NCBI GenBank assembly: GCA_902541315.1
Contig: CACBQF010000004.1
Span: 25,223-89,222, forward strand
Reading direction: 5' to 3'
DNA: 64,000 bases
DNA from: an uncultured Pelagibacteraceae bacterium
GTDB lineage: Bacteria > Pseudomonadota > Alphaproteobacteria > Pelagibacterales > Pelagibacteraceae
Positions within the stretch are counted from its first letter, which is position 1, and every line of letters starts with the position of its first letter. The notes under the pieces are model-generated. The model was not told the origin of the DNA. It searched no databases and was given only the letters and a program-made list of their open reading frames with translations. Positions 56,411 through 64,000 of the stretch are shown piece by piece. A program made the translations under genes and the position numbers.

Positions 56411-56511
56411 ACCCAAAATTAATTTTAATTATTTTAGTTATACTTGCGATCGAAGCATCAGGTCATGGCATTTTTGCTTCATTATTTAGATTTCTTAACT
56501 CGATAAATTAA
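56407..56511 (+). CDS. Second tiny membrane ORF, 34 residues
   Basis: ATG overlaps the TGA of the preceding micro-ORF (ATGA), suggesting coupling. The 34-codon product MNPKLILIILVILAIEASGH GIF... has one hydrophobic segment from residue 5 to 16 followed by a short amphipathic tail. It ends exactly one base before the convergent GST stop. It is below the ORF-track length cutoff. Real expression is uncertain; I call it because both micro-ORFs show overlap coupling and plausible membrane composition. Confidence 0.45.
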   Translation: MNPKLILIILVILAIEASGHGIFASLFRFLNSIN

Positions 56512-57138
56512 TTATGGCTTAGGTGGTAATTCATTTTTATCCATAAAAGCAAAACCTTTTTTAACACCATCTCTATCAGAGATATTCTCGTACCATCTAG
56601 TTAAATTTTTAAATTTTTTTAGACCAATGTCATGCCACTCATGCCTGGCAATCCAAGGAAATGTTCCAATATCTGCAATTGTATAATTTTCTCCTGATAA
56701 ATATTTTGATTTCGATAATCTTTCATCTAACTCTCTATATATTCTTTCAGAAATCTTAAAATATCTGTCTTCACCAAACTTACTTTTCCCTGGATTATAA
56801 TGATGAAACTGATGATGTTGACCTAACATTGGACCAACATAGCCCATTTGGGCCATCAGCCATTGATTAATTTCTAATCTTTCTTCCAAATTATAAAATT
56901 TTCCACTTAATTCAGCTAAGTAAATTAAAATTGCCCCAGACTCAAAAACTGTTTTTTTATTTTTATGATCAATAATTACAGGAATTTTACTTAATGGACT
57001 AATCTTTTTAAAATCTTGTTTAAATTGTTCACCATTATCTAAATCAATTTTGGTTACTTTGTAGTCAAATTTGATCTCTTCGAGCATAATACTAATTTTT
57101 TTTCCATTAGGAGTATTAGCTGAAAAAAGCTCAATCAC
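56512..57138 (-). CDS. Glutathione S-transferase
   Basis: A 208-residue GST: thioredoxin-fold N terminus (MIELFSANTPNGKKISIMLEEI, KISPLSKIPVIIDH with the cis-Pro, TVFESGAILIYLAE) and an all-helical C terminus with YTIADIGTFPWIARHEW. It most resembles YghU/YfcG-like GSTs, which use the Ser/Thr/Asn region of the active site. Its ATG overlaps the reductase stop by 4 bases; together with ferredoxin and the reductase it forms the run below proteorhodopsin, an order I recall from published SAR11 genomes. Confidence 0.9.
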   Translation of the reverse strand: MIELFSANTPNGKKISIMLEEIKFDYKVTKIDLDNGEQFKQDFKKISPLSKIPVIIDHKNKKTVFESGAILIYLAELSGKFYNLEERLEINQWLMAQMGYVGPMLGQHHQFHHYNPGKSKFGEDRYFKISERIYRELDERLSKSKYLSGENYTIADIGTFPWIARHEWHDIGLKKFKNLTRWYENISDRDGVKKGFAFMDKNELPPKP

Positions 57139-58151
57139 TCTTTTTTACCGAGTCTTTTTAACAAATTTGATGAGGTAGTTGTAAATTCAAATCTATATTT
57201 TTCATTGGGTCTTGCAAGTTTAAAACATGCTCTGGCAGCTAAAGCGCCCTCATGGAAACCAGAAAGAATAAGTTTTAATTTACCAGGATAGTTACATATA
57301 TCTCCAACGGCATAAATACCTTTTTGATTTGTCTCAAACCTTTCTGTATCAACCTCAATAGTTTTTTTATTTAAATTAAGACCCCAATTAGCTATTGGTC
57401 CTAATTGCATAATTAGACCAAAAAAACCAAGCACATAATCAGACTTAAGGTTCTTCATTTCATTGTTGTCGTGCTTTATATCAATACTTTCTAATTTTTG
57501 ATCTCCATGGACATTTGCTAATTGATACTTCGTAAATAAGTTTATTTTTCCAGATTTTACGAGTTCCCGCATTTTATCTACTGTTGCTTGTGCTCCTCTA
57601 AATTCATCTCGTCTATGTATTAAATTAATTTTACAATCTTTTGATAACTCAATAGCCCAATCTAATGCACTATCTCCACCTCCAAAAATTGATACTGTTT
57701 TACCTTTAAATATATTTTTATCTTTTACCGAATAAAATAATGATTTATTTTCATATTTCTCACACTCCTTTGGTGCAAATTTTCGAGGTTCAAATGAGCC
57801 AACGCCTCCAGCAATAATGACATTTGGTGTTAAAAAAGTATTACCACTACTAGTTTTTACTGACCAGTTAGCATCTTCTTTCTTAACCTCTTCAACTCTT
57901 TCACCTAAATGAAATTTAATATCAAAAGGTTTTAATTGATTAATTAAATTATTTGTTAGTTCCTCACCCGTGCACTCAGGCACTGCAGGAATATCATAAA
58001 TTGGTTTATCAGGATAAAGTTCTATACATTGGCCACCTATTTTATCTAAATTATCAACTATTTCACAGTCGAGCCCAATCAGTTTTAATTGGTGTGCGGT
58101 AAATAATCCTGTGGGGCCTGCTCCAATAATTAGTGCATCGGTTTTATTCAT
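57135..58151 (-). CDS. Ferredoxin/thioredoxin-reductase-like NADPH:FAD oxidoreductase
   Basis: A 338-residue flavoprotein with two nucleotide-binding folds: FAD motif ALIIGAGPTGLFTAHQL and NADP motif VSIFGGGDSALDWAIELSK with HRRDEFRG. It lacks the CxxC redox pair of thioredoxin reductase between the two, so it fits the thioredoxin-reductase-like ferredoxin-NADP+ reductase (FNR) class. Starts one base before the stop of the ferredoxin gene, so likely its redox partner. Confidence 0.9.
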   Translation of the reverse strand: MNKTDALIIGAGPTGLFTAHQLKLIGLDCEIVDNLDKIGGQCIELYPDKPIYDIPAVPECTGEELTNNLINQLKPFDIKFHLGERVEEVKKEDANWSVKTSSGNTFLTPNVIIAGGVGSFEPRKFAPKECEKYENKSLFYSVKDKNIFKGKTVSIFGGGDSALDWAIELSKDCKINLIHRRDEFRGAQATVDKMRELVKSGKINLFTKYQLANVHGDQKLESIDIKHDNNEMKNLKSDYVLGFFGLIMQLGPIANWGLNLNKKTIEVDTERFETNQKGIYAVGDICNYPGKLKLILSGFHEGALAARACFKLARPNEKYRFEFTTTSSNLLKRLGKKE

Positions 58152-58472
58152 TTAAGCCTGTTTAGACGGTATGTTTACTTCGAGACCATCTATTTCATCT
58201 GAAACAATTATTTGGCAACTCAGTCTGCTATTTGTTTTTGGTTCAAATGCCATATCCAGCATATCATCTTCTCCGTCCTCTTTTTTTGGTAACTTATTAA
58301 ACCAATCTTCTTTGACATAAACATGGCAAGTTGCACATGCCATTCCCCCACCACAATCTGCATCTATCCCAGGTACATCATTTTGAACTGCACCCTCCAT
58401 AACGGTTAAGCCATTTTGAACTTCGATTGTATGCTTTTCGTTCTCATGAGTGATGTAAGTGATTTTGGCCAT
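58152..58472 (-). CDS. 2Fe-2S ferredoxin (adrenodoxin type)
   Basis: A 106-residue electron carrier. Cluster cysteines are in [17 protein letters not shown] and the fourth in [12 protein letters not shown], the C-x5-C-x2-C...C pattern. It could pass electrons to or from the adjacent FNR. It lies between the proteorhodopsin terminator (upstream) and FNR (downstream), so it might be expressed from read-through or from its own promoter. Confidence 0.93.
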   Translation of the reverse strand: MAKITYITHENEKHTIEVQNGLTVMEGAVQNDVPGIDADCGGGMACATCHVYVKEDWFNKLPKKEDGEDDMLDMAFEPKTNSRLSCQIIVSDEIDGLEVNIPSKQA

Positions 58473-58490
58473 TGATATGAATATAGGTGT

Positions 58491-58531
58491 AAAAAAAAAT
58501 AGGGCAAGTATGTAAAAACATACTCGCCCTA
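58491..58531 (-). terminator. Intrinsic terminator after proteorhodopsin
   Basis: On the minus strand aGGGCGAGTATGT-TTTT-ACATACTTGCCCTa forms a 14-pair stem, in which the only plus-strand mismatch becomes a G-U pair, followed by U9. This is the best intrinsic terminator in the window, about 25 bases after the proteorhodopsin stop and about 20 bases before the ferredoxin ATG. Confidence 0.9.
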
Positions 58532-58554
58532 TAAATTATAAGTTTAAAGCGTAA

Positions 58555-59331
58555 TTATCTTGCTCTTGCGCCAGCTCCAGAACTCATTGCAGCAGCCCAG
58601 ATTACTAGACCAAATGCAATTTTGTTAATGAAGTCAGCTAAGTTGTAAACTACGTTTAATGTGTCTGCATCTACTCCACCAGTTAAGTAACCAAATACAT
58701 AACCTAATGGATAAATTGCCCAACCTACGGTTACAATCATTCTCATTGCACCGAACGCAGTTACAAGAGCTTTGTTTCCGCTCTTAGCAGCAGCTTTACC
58801 TGCTTCACCTGAGAATACTTCATAAAGAATGTATACCCAACCTGCCATACCGATAATGAAACCAAGTGTAGCGTTGATGTATCCAGCTTCTCCTAAGTAT
58901 CCACCGATTAACATTACTAATGAACCGATTAACAATCTCCAGAACATTCCAGAGTTTGCTTTTCTTACAGCTACTAGAATTAAATAAAATTCTACCATCT
59001 GTAATGGCACAGTAATTAACCAGTCAATATATCTATATACTGTTGGTGAGTCACCTGTAGCAACCCATACTTCTCTCATATACATGTAGTGAATGAAAGC
59101 AATACCAGTTACTAGACCAGCAACAGTTACTGATGTTTTCCACGCAGGGTTAACAGTACCTCTCTCCATGAAGAAGAAAGCTGTAGCCGCTAACATACCC
59201 ATTGAAATTATCCAAAAAGATATTCCAACAAAGTCATCCTGAGCTAACATCGTTGCGTCTGCTGCATTAGCAATTCCTGTTAAACCTGTTAGGGCAACAG
59301 CTGCTAGAGCAAACAGTTTAAGTTTTTTCAT
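58555..59331 (-). CDS. Proteorhodopsin, predicted blue-absorbing proton pump
   Basis: A 258-residue seven-helix retinal protein that pumps protons in light. Signal sequence to about residue 23 (TGIANA). Key residues, offset by 6 from green proteorhodopsin numbering: H81 (H75), R100, D103 proton acceptor (D97) in YRYIDWLITVPL, Q111 at the spectral-tuning site (position 105), E114 proton donor (E108), and K237 (K231) in DFINKIAFGLV as the retinal Schiff-base lysine. Gln at the tuning position marks blue-absorbing types. A strong Shine-Dalgarno (aaagagggag) precedes the ATG. Confidence 0.96.
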   Translation of the reverse strand: MKKLKLFALAAVALTGLTGIANAADATMLAQDDFVGISFWIISMGMLAATAFFFMERGTVNPAWKTSVTVAGLVTGIAFIHYMYMREVWVATGDSPTVYRYIDWLITVPLQMVEFYLILVAVRKANSGMFWRLLIGSLVMLIGGYLGEAGYINATLGFIIGMAGWVYILYEVFSGEAGKAAAKSGNKALVTAFGAMRMIVTVGWAIYPLGYVFGYLTGGVDADTLNVVYNLADFINKIAFGLVIWAAAMSSGAGARAR

Positions 59332-59545
59332 AAAAAACTCCCTCTTTAGTTAGTTTTTACTTATTAGTTTATATAAACTAAGCTTAGGCTTCCCTAAGCA
59401 AAGATTTGGGTTAAATAGCAAATAAAAACAGATTATTGAAGACTAAAGTGTCATTTATTTACGTTGATTTTACTGACTTTTTGAAATTAAATACAATTTA
59501 TAATTTAATAATCTAAAAAAAAGGCACAATCGAATCAAAAATCAA
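59332..59545. promoter_or_regulatory. Divergent intergenic region proteorhodopsin / acyl-CoA synthetase
   Basis: The largest gap in the window (214 bases). Near proteorhodopsin: Shine-Dalgarno gagggag at about 59337-59343, then an 18-base perfect palindrome ttagtttatataaactaa (59364-59381) directly followed by a stem-loop gcttagg-cttc-cctaagc (59382-59399). The remaining ~145 AT-rich bases must hold promoters for both genes; on the plus strand tataatttaataatc near 59500 has TATAAT at about 59500-59505. No riboswitch family is recognised. Confidence 0.6.
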
Positions 59546-61438
59546 ATGCCCAAGAAATTTAATGAAATATACCAAGAATCTATAAATAATCCTGAAAACT
59601 TTTGGAGACAAGCATCAGAAAACATCTTCTGGTTTAAGAAACCAACCAAAATTTTAAACAAATCAAATCCTCCTTTCTATAAATGGTACGAAGATGGTGT
59701 CACTAATACGTGTTATAACGCATTGGATTTTCACATTGATCAAGGAAAAGGAAGTAAAACCGCATTAATTTACGACAGTCCTATTACTGAAAATAAAAGC
59801 AAGTTCACTTATGAGGAATTAAGATCAAAAGTATCAAAATTTGCAGGAGCACTTAAAAATCAAGGGGTCAATAAAGGTGATCGGGTAATAATTTATATGC
59901 CCATGATACCTGAGGCTGTTATAGCAATGCTTGCTTGTGCAAGGATTGGAGCCATACACTCAGTGGTTTTTGGTGGATTTGCCTCAAACGAACTTGCAAG
60001 TAGAATTGACGACAGTAAAGCAAAACTTTTAGTAACCGCTTCCTGTGGTTTTGAGCCTGGAAGGACTGTTGAATACAAACCTTTAGTAGATGAAGCAATA
60101 AAACTTGCTAATCACAAAATTAGCAAAATGATTTTGTTCCAAAGAAAAGGTCATGAAGTCAAATTAAATGCTCCTGTAGAGATCAGCTGGGATGAAGCCC
60201 ATGCTAATGCTAAAGACACAGATTGTGTAGAAATGAATTCAAATGAATTTGCTTATATTCTTTACACATCAGGAACTACCGGAACTCCAAAGGGTATCGT
60301 TAGAGATATTGGGGGTCACATCGTTGCTTTAAAATGGACTATGAAAAATATTTATAACATTGATGAGGATGATATTTGGTGGTCAGCAAGTGATATTGGT
60401 TGGATAGTGGGTCACTCATATATTGTCTACGCTCCATTATTTAAAGGATGCACAACTGTGCTGTTTGAGGGTAAACCAGTTGGCACTCCTGATGCTGGGG
60501 CTTTTTGGAAAATTATTTCAGACTATAAAGTTAAATCATTATTCACGGCACCAACAGCTTTTAGAGCAATTAAGAAAGAAGATCCTGAGGGTAAATTTTT
60601 TTCTAAATATGACTTAAGCAAATTCGAAAGTCTTTTTTTAGCTGGTGAGCGTGCTGATCCTGATACAATTAAGTGGGCTGAAAATTTATTAAAAGTCCCA
60701 GTAATAGATCATTGGTGGCAGACTGAAACTAGTTGGGCGATCAGTTCAAATTGTACTGGAATTGAAATGATGGAAACCAAATATGGTTCGGCTTGTAAAG
60801 CAGTACCTGGCTATGATGTAAAAATTATTAAATCAGATCAAACTTTAGCTAAGCCAAATGAAATGGGAGATATAGTTGTAAAGCTCCCATTGCCCCCAGG
60901 TACATTCCCAACTCTTTGGAATGCTGATCAAAGATATAAAGAAAACTATATGTCAAATTATGATGGTTATTATCAAACTTATGATGCAGGTCATATTGAT
61001 GAAGATGGATATATATGGATCATGTCTAGAACAGATGACATAATTAATGTTGCGGGTCACAGATTGTCAACGGGAGCAATTGAAGAAGTTTTGTCTGAAC
61101 ATCAATCAGTAGCTGAATGTGCTGTTCTTGGAATAGCAGACAAATTAAAAGGACAATTGCCTATTGGCTTAGTTGTTTTAAAAGCAGGCGTTGATAAAAG
61201 TCATGAAGATATCTCAAAAGAGTGCATACAAATGGTCAGAGAGAAAATAGGTCCAGTTGCTGCATTTAAAATTGCTATAGTTATAAAAAGACTTCCTAAA
61301 ACTAGATCAGGTAAAATTTTAAGAGGAACAATTAGAAAGATTGCTGATAGAGAAGAGTATAAAATGCCTCCAACCATTGATGATCCAGCAATTTTAGATG
61401 AGATAAAAGCTGATCTAAAAAGTAATAATATTCTTTAA
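59546..61438 (+). CDS. prpE: Propionyl-CoA synthetase-like AMP-forming acyl-CoA ligase
   Basis: A 630-residue ANL enzyme that activates a short-chain acid to its CoA thioester through an acyl-AMP. Core motifs: YILYTSGTTGTPKGIVRD, the DHWWQTETSW block, and the C-terminal PKTRSGKILRGTIRKIA with the catalytic, regulatory Lys. GGHIVALKWTMKNIY and the DIGWIVGHSYIVYAPL segment match PrpE more than acetyl-CoA synthetase, although acetate use is possible. An SMR gene follows after 2 bases. Confidence 0.88.
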   Translation: MPKKFNEIYQESINNPENFWRQASENIFWFKKPTKILNKSNPPFYKWYEDGVTNTCYNALDFHIDQGKGSKTALIYDSPITENKSKFTYEELRSKVSKFAGALKNQGVNKGDRVIIYMPMIPEAVIAMLACARIGAIHSVVFGGFASNELASRIDDSKAKLLVTASCGFEPGRTVEYKPLVDEAIKLANHKISKMILFQRKGHEVKLNAPVEISWDEAHANAKDTDCVEMNSNEFAYILYTSGTTGTPKGIVRDIGGHIVALKWTMKNIYNIDEDDIWWSASDIGWIVGHSYIVYAPLFKGCTTVLFEGKPVGTPDAGAFWKIISDYKVKSLFTAPTAFRAIKKEDPEGKFFSKYDLSKFESLFLAGERADPDTIKWAENLLKVPVIDHWWQTETSWAISSNCTGIEMMETKYGSACKAVPGYDVKIIKSDQTLAKPNEMGDIVVKLPLPPGTFPTLWNADQRYKENYMSNYDGYYQTYDAGHIDEDGYIWIMSRTDDIINVAGHRLSTGAIEEVLSEHQSVAECAVLGIADKLKGQLPIGLVVLKAGVDKSHEDISKECIQMVREKIGPVAAFKIAIVIKRLPKTRSGKILRGTIRKIADREEYKMPPTIDDPAILDEIKADLKSNNIL

Positions 61439-61440
61439 TA

Positions 61441-61773
61441 GTGTTAAAAACATATTTATTCCTAGTTGGGGCAATTTTTTGTGAAGTTGCTGGGACAATG
61501 TTACTGCCAGTATCACAAAATTTTACAAAGTTTTTACCAACTTTTGCCCTAGCTGCATTTTATTTAACTGCATTTTATCTTCTAACATTTGTTGTAAACA
61601 AATTACCAATTGCAATAGTTTATGCCACCTGGAGTGGCCTTGGGATATTTACTATTGCAATACTAGGTTACATTTTTTTTAAACAAACCTTAGCTTGGCA
61701 GGCAATTATAGGGTTATTCTTAATTGTGATTGGCGTAATATTAGTTAATAGTTTTAATGGAAAGATTAGCTAA
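61441..61773 (+). CDS. Small multidrug resistance (SMR) family transporter
   Basis: A 110-residue four-helix protein with GTG start. The essential membrane Glu is in GAIFCEVAGTMLLPVS and IAIVYATWSGLGIFTIAILGYIFFKQ is the typical helix 3 region of EmrE/Gdx types. It would exchange protons for small cationic compounds (quaternary amines or guanidinium). It lies 2 bases after prpE and overlaps the convergent dihydroorotase by 8 bases. Confidence 0.9.
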   Translation: MLKTYLFLVGAIFCEVAGTMLLPVSQNFTKFLPTFALAAFYLTAFYLLTFVVNKLPIAIVYATWSGLGIFTIAILGYIFFKQTLAWQAIIGLFLIVIGVILVNSFNGKIS

Positions 61774-63073
61774 ACACTAAAGGATTTCCCTCAGGTTCAC
61801 CTAAAATTTTACCATCTTTCATTTTTATTTTTCCATCTATAATAGTTGCCATTGGCTTACCCTTAAATTCAAATCCATTGAAAGGCGACCATCCACATTT
61901 ACTCTCAATATTTTCATTTTTAATTTTAATTGTTCTATTCATATCCACCACAGTAAAATCAGCATCAAAACCTTCTTTAATAAATCCTTTATTCTTTATT
62001 CCAAAAATTTTAACTGGATTTTCACATACAAGATTAATTAATTGAGTTAACGATAATTTTCCATCATTTACATGGTTTAACATCACAGGCATCAAAGTTT
62101 GAACACCGGGCATTCCTGAGGGTGAATTGGGATATTCTTTTTCTTTATTAACTTTTAGATGTGGAGCATGATCTGACCCAATTGTATCGTTCAAATTATT
62201 TTTCACTGCATACCAAAATCTATCGTAATGAGATTTATCCCTTATAGGAGGATTCATTTGAGCGTATGTCCCAAGCTTGTCATAACAGTCTGGCGCATAA
62301 ATAGTTAAATGTTGGGGTGTAATTTCAAAAGTAATGTTTCCTTTATGCTGAGATAAAAAATCTATTTCTTGCTTTGTTGATATATGAAGTACGTGAGCTT
62401 TTTTGTTATATTTCTTTGCTATTCTAACAATTCTTCTTGTTGACGACATAGCACATTCCTCACTTCTCCAAACTGGATGTGTATGTACATCTCCATTTTT
62501 AATTAATTTCTTATTTACTTCTAAAATTGCTTCATCCTCTGAATGAACTGCTACAACTTTTGAGCTATTTTGGAAAACTTTATCAATATCTTTTTCATTA
62601 GCTACTAAGAGATTTCCAGTCGACGAACCAGCAAATAGTTTTATACCGCAGCACCCTTCTAAATTTTTTAATTCTGCTAATTGGCTGACGTTGTCAGCAG
62701 TTGCTCCAAAATAAAAAGCGTAATTGCAGTACATTCTATTTTTTGCAAGATCTAACTTTCTTTGAAATTCTTTTATGTTTGATGTTGGAGGGTTAGTATT
62801 CGGCATTTCAAAAACAGCTGTTATACCGCCTGCAACTGCGGCCCTACTTCCCGAATTTAGATCTTCAGTGTCAGTTGAACCCGGTTCTCTAAAATGAGTT
62901 TGGGTATCTATGCAACCAGGTAAAACAGTTTGGTTTTTTGCATCATATGATTCTTTTGCGTCTTCAGAAATATCGCCAATCTTTAAAATTTTACCATCTT
63001 TTACCGCAATATCCTTATTTTCTAATTGTCCGTTAATATAACATTGCCCATTTTTGATTATTAGATCTAACAT
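61766..63073 (-). CDS. pyrC: Dihydroorotase (class with DxQxH motif)
   Basis: A 435-residue amidohydrolase, the third step of pyrimidine synthesis. Expected blocks are LPGCIDTQTHFREPG, GCCGIKLFAGS (carboxylated Lys region), VAVHSEDE, AHVLHIST and TIGSDHAPHLK. The first metal-binding motif reads D-T-Q-T-H, with Gln58 in place of the first His of the usual HxH; I recall the same DxQxH form in other alphaproteobacterial dihydroorotases. Related amidohydrolases (hydantoinase, allantoinase) are alternatives. Confidence 0.85.
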   Translation of the reverse strand: MLDLIIKNGQCYINGQLENKDIAVKDGKILKIGDISEDAKESYDAKNQTVLPGCIDTQTHFREPGSTDTEDLNSGSRAAVAGGITAVFEMPNTNPPTSNIKEFQRKLDLAKNRMYCNYAFYFGATADNVSQLAELKNLEGCCGIKLFAGSSTGNLLVANEKDIDKVFQNSSKVVAVHSEDEAILEVNKKLIKNGDVHTHPVWRSEECAMSSTRRIVRIAKKYNKKAHVLHISTKQEIDFLSQHKGNITFEITPQHLTIYAPDCYDKLGTYAQMNPPIRDKSHYDRFWYAVKNNLNDTIGSDHAPHLKVNKEKEYPNSPSGMPGVQTLMPVMLNHVNDGKLSLTQLINLVCENPVKIFGIKNKGFIKEGFDADFTVVDMNRTIKIKNENIESKCGWSPFNGFEFKGKPMATIIDGKIKMKDGKILGEPEGNPLVFS

Positions 63074-63116
63074 TTATGAAAAAAGTTATTATATTAAAAA
63101 TAGCTATCAATCAAAT

Positions 63117-64000
63117 ATGAATAACAGCGTTTTTATACTAAAAGAAAGATCAATACTCTACGTTAATGGCTCAGATTCTAAAAATTTTCTTCAAAATTTA
63201 ATAAGTAATGACATTAATAAAGTAAATGATAGTTCTAGTTGTTTTGCGTCTTTATTAACACCTCAGGGTAAATTTCTTTATGAATTTATAATTGTAAAAC
63301 ATAAATTAGGTTTTTTTATCGATTGTGAAAAATCTCAGTCAGAAGCGATATTTAAACAATTAAACATGTATAAACTCAGATCAAAAGTTGAGATATTGGA
63401 TTTGAGTAATGAATTTATTGTGGCGAGTTTTGGTTACGAAAAATATTTATCGATTGAAGGATCAAAAGACATATTGGGTTTTACTTTTAAATATAGGGAA
63501 GATCCTATTATTCTAGATCCTCGAAATAAAAATATAGGTGCACGCTTAATAATTAACTTAGAAAAGCTTTACTTATCATTAAAAAAACTGGATTTAAAAG
63601 ATGATAATATCGAAAAATATTACGCTCAAAGTCACAAATTAGGAATTGTTCCGAAATATTTAAATAAACTACAAAATAAATTATTTGGTATTGAGTGTAA
63701 TTATGCTGAGCTTAACGGAATTGATTTTAAAAAAGGATGTTTTGTAGGTCAGGAGAATACAGCAAGAATAAATTTAAAAAACAAACTATCAAAAAGATTA
63801 TTGCCTATTGAAATAATTGAGGGAAATTTATCAGAAGATGAAAAAGTTGTTAATAATGGCGTAGAGATAGGTAAAATATTAATTAATGAAAACTACCCTT
63901 TTGCACTAATAAAGTTTTTAGATAAAAATTTTGACAAAAATCAAGTATTTAAAAGTAAAAATGGAACCTTTAGAATTTTGGTACCTGACTGGTTAAATCT
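63117..64000 (+). CDS. ygfZ: YgfZ/GcvT-like folate-binding protein, 3'-truncated at window edge
   Basis: The frame from ATG 63117 (MNNSVFILKERSILYVNGSD) is open to the end of the window and is not in the ORF track because it has no stop here. It holds SKNFLQNLISNDINKV early, TPQGKFLYEFIIV, and the diagnostic KGCFVGQEN (YgfZ signature K-G-C-Y/F-x-G-Q-E). YgfZ proteins resemble GcvT, bind folate and help assemble or repair Fe-S proteins such as MiaB. It is divergent from pyrC over 43 bases. Confidence 0.9.
   Translation, partial: MNNSVFILKERSILYVNGSDSKNFLQNLISNDINKVNDSSSCFASLLTPQGKFLYEFIIVKHKLGFFIDCEKSQSEAIFKQLNMYKLRSKVEILDLSNEFIVASFGYEKYLSIEGSKDILGFTFKYREDPIILDPRNKNIGARLIINLEKLYLSLKKLDLKDDNIEKYYAQSHKLGIVPKYLNKLQNKLFGIECNYAELNGIDFKKGCFVGQENTARINLKNKLSKRLLPIEIIEGNLSEDEKVVNNGVEIGKILINENYPFALIKFLDKNFDKNQVFKSKNGTFRILVPDWLN

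Noticed and set aside
59893-60078. 61-residue minus-strand ORF inside prpE
   Set aside because: Antisense to the conserved AMP-binding domain; no start signal or motif.
1-64000. tRNA, rRNA, CRISPR, insertion sequences, attachment sites or prophage genes
   Set aside because: Looked for in the intergenic gaps and among the ORFs; no cloverleaf, repeat-spacer pattern, transposase, integrase or long duplicated sequence was seen.

Overview
The window is a gene-dense, strongly AT-rich stretch of an alphaproteobacterial chromosome that looks like the SAR11 clade (Candidatus Pelagibacter). The evidence is a retinal-binding proteorhodopsin followed by ferredoxin, ferredoxin/thioredoxin-type reductase and glutathione S-transferase genes, a tandem glycine riboswitch in front of gcvT, many TRAP/DMT-type transporters, intergenic gaps that are usually 0-100 bases (none above about 215), and frequent 1-8 base gene overlaps. 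I saw no rRNA, tRNA, insertion sequence, prophage or CRISPR array. The species assignment is inference from gene content; no search was run.

Layout. 1-5 kb (+): end of an HD-domain protein, then gshA-gshB (glutathione synthesis) coupled to a DMT exporter, then an MFS transporter. 5-9.3 kb: an unrecognised coiled-coil protein, a metallo-beta-lactamase-fold protein, a glycine amidinotransferase-like enzyme (-) and a DMT transporter (-). 9.4-13.7 kb (+): Fe-S scaffold protein, HPP membrane protein, NAD formate dehydrogenase, periplasmic MsrA and SelO. 13.7-16.6 kb: methyltransferase, FAD oxidoreductase, TspO, SDR. 16.6-24.8 kb (-): riboswitch-gcvT-gcvH-gcvP running with a 3-base gap into a FAD oxidoreductase/DUF1365/CFA-synthase/DUF3833 lipid-modification cluster. 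24.9-28.7 kb: DMT transporter, pxpB-pxpC (-) head-to-head with pxpA (+) for 5-oxoproline use. 28.7-31.5 kb: a TRAP transporter (dctP-hairpin-dctQ-dctM). 31.6-39.9 kb: TerC-like protein, then long minus-strand runs panB/FkbM/guaA/TPR/guaB and rlmE/glycosyltransferase/pssA/psd. 40-47.8 kb: icd, alaS, recA, TolC-like protein, glycerate kinase, GFA protein. 47.9-49.6 kb: umuDC. 49.6-55.8 kb (-): alginate-lyase-like protein, ppc, two membrane glycosyltransferases. 55.8-59.5 kb: dksA-like gene with two tiny downstream ORFs, then GST/FNR/ferredoxin/proteorhodopsin (-). 59.5-64 kb: prpE-type acyl-CoA synthetase, SMR protein, dihydroorotase (-), start of a ygfZ-like gene.

How the parts fit. The window is rich in glycine/one-carbon chemistry (gcvTHP, amidinotransferase, formate dehydrogenase, YgfZ, glycerate kinase) and in thiol and oxidative-stress chemistry (gshAB, 5-oxoprolinase, GST, GFA, MsrA, SelO), with light use by proteorhodopsin. 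The regulatory structures I can read directly are the tandem glycine riboswitch with an apparent Shine-Dalgarno switch, hairpins after fdh, dctP, recA and proteorhodopsin, a pair of dyads in the proteorhodopsin leader, and candidate LexA-type direct repeats upstream of recA and umuD.

Limits. All functions come from recognising family motifs by eye; substrates of the transporters, glycosyltransferases and several oxidoreductases cannot be assigned from this sequence.
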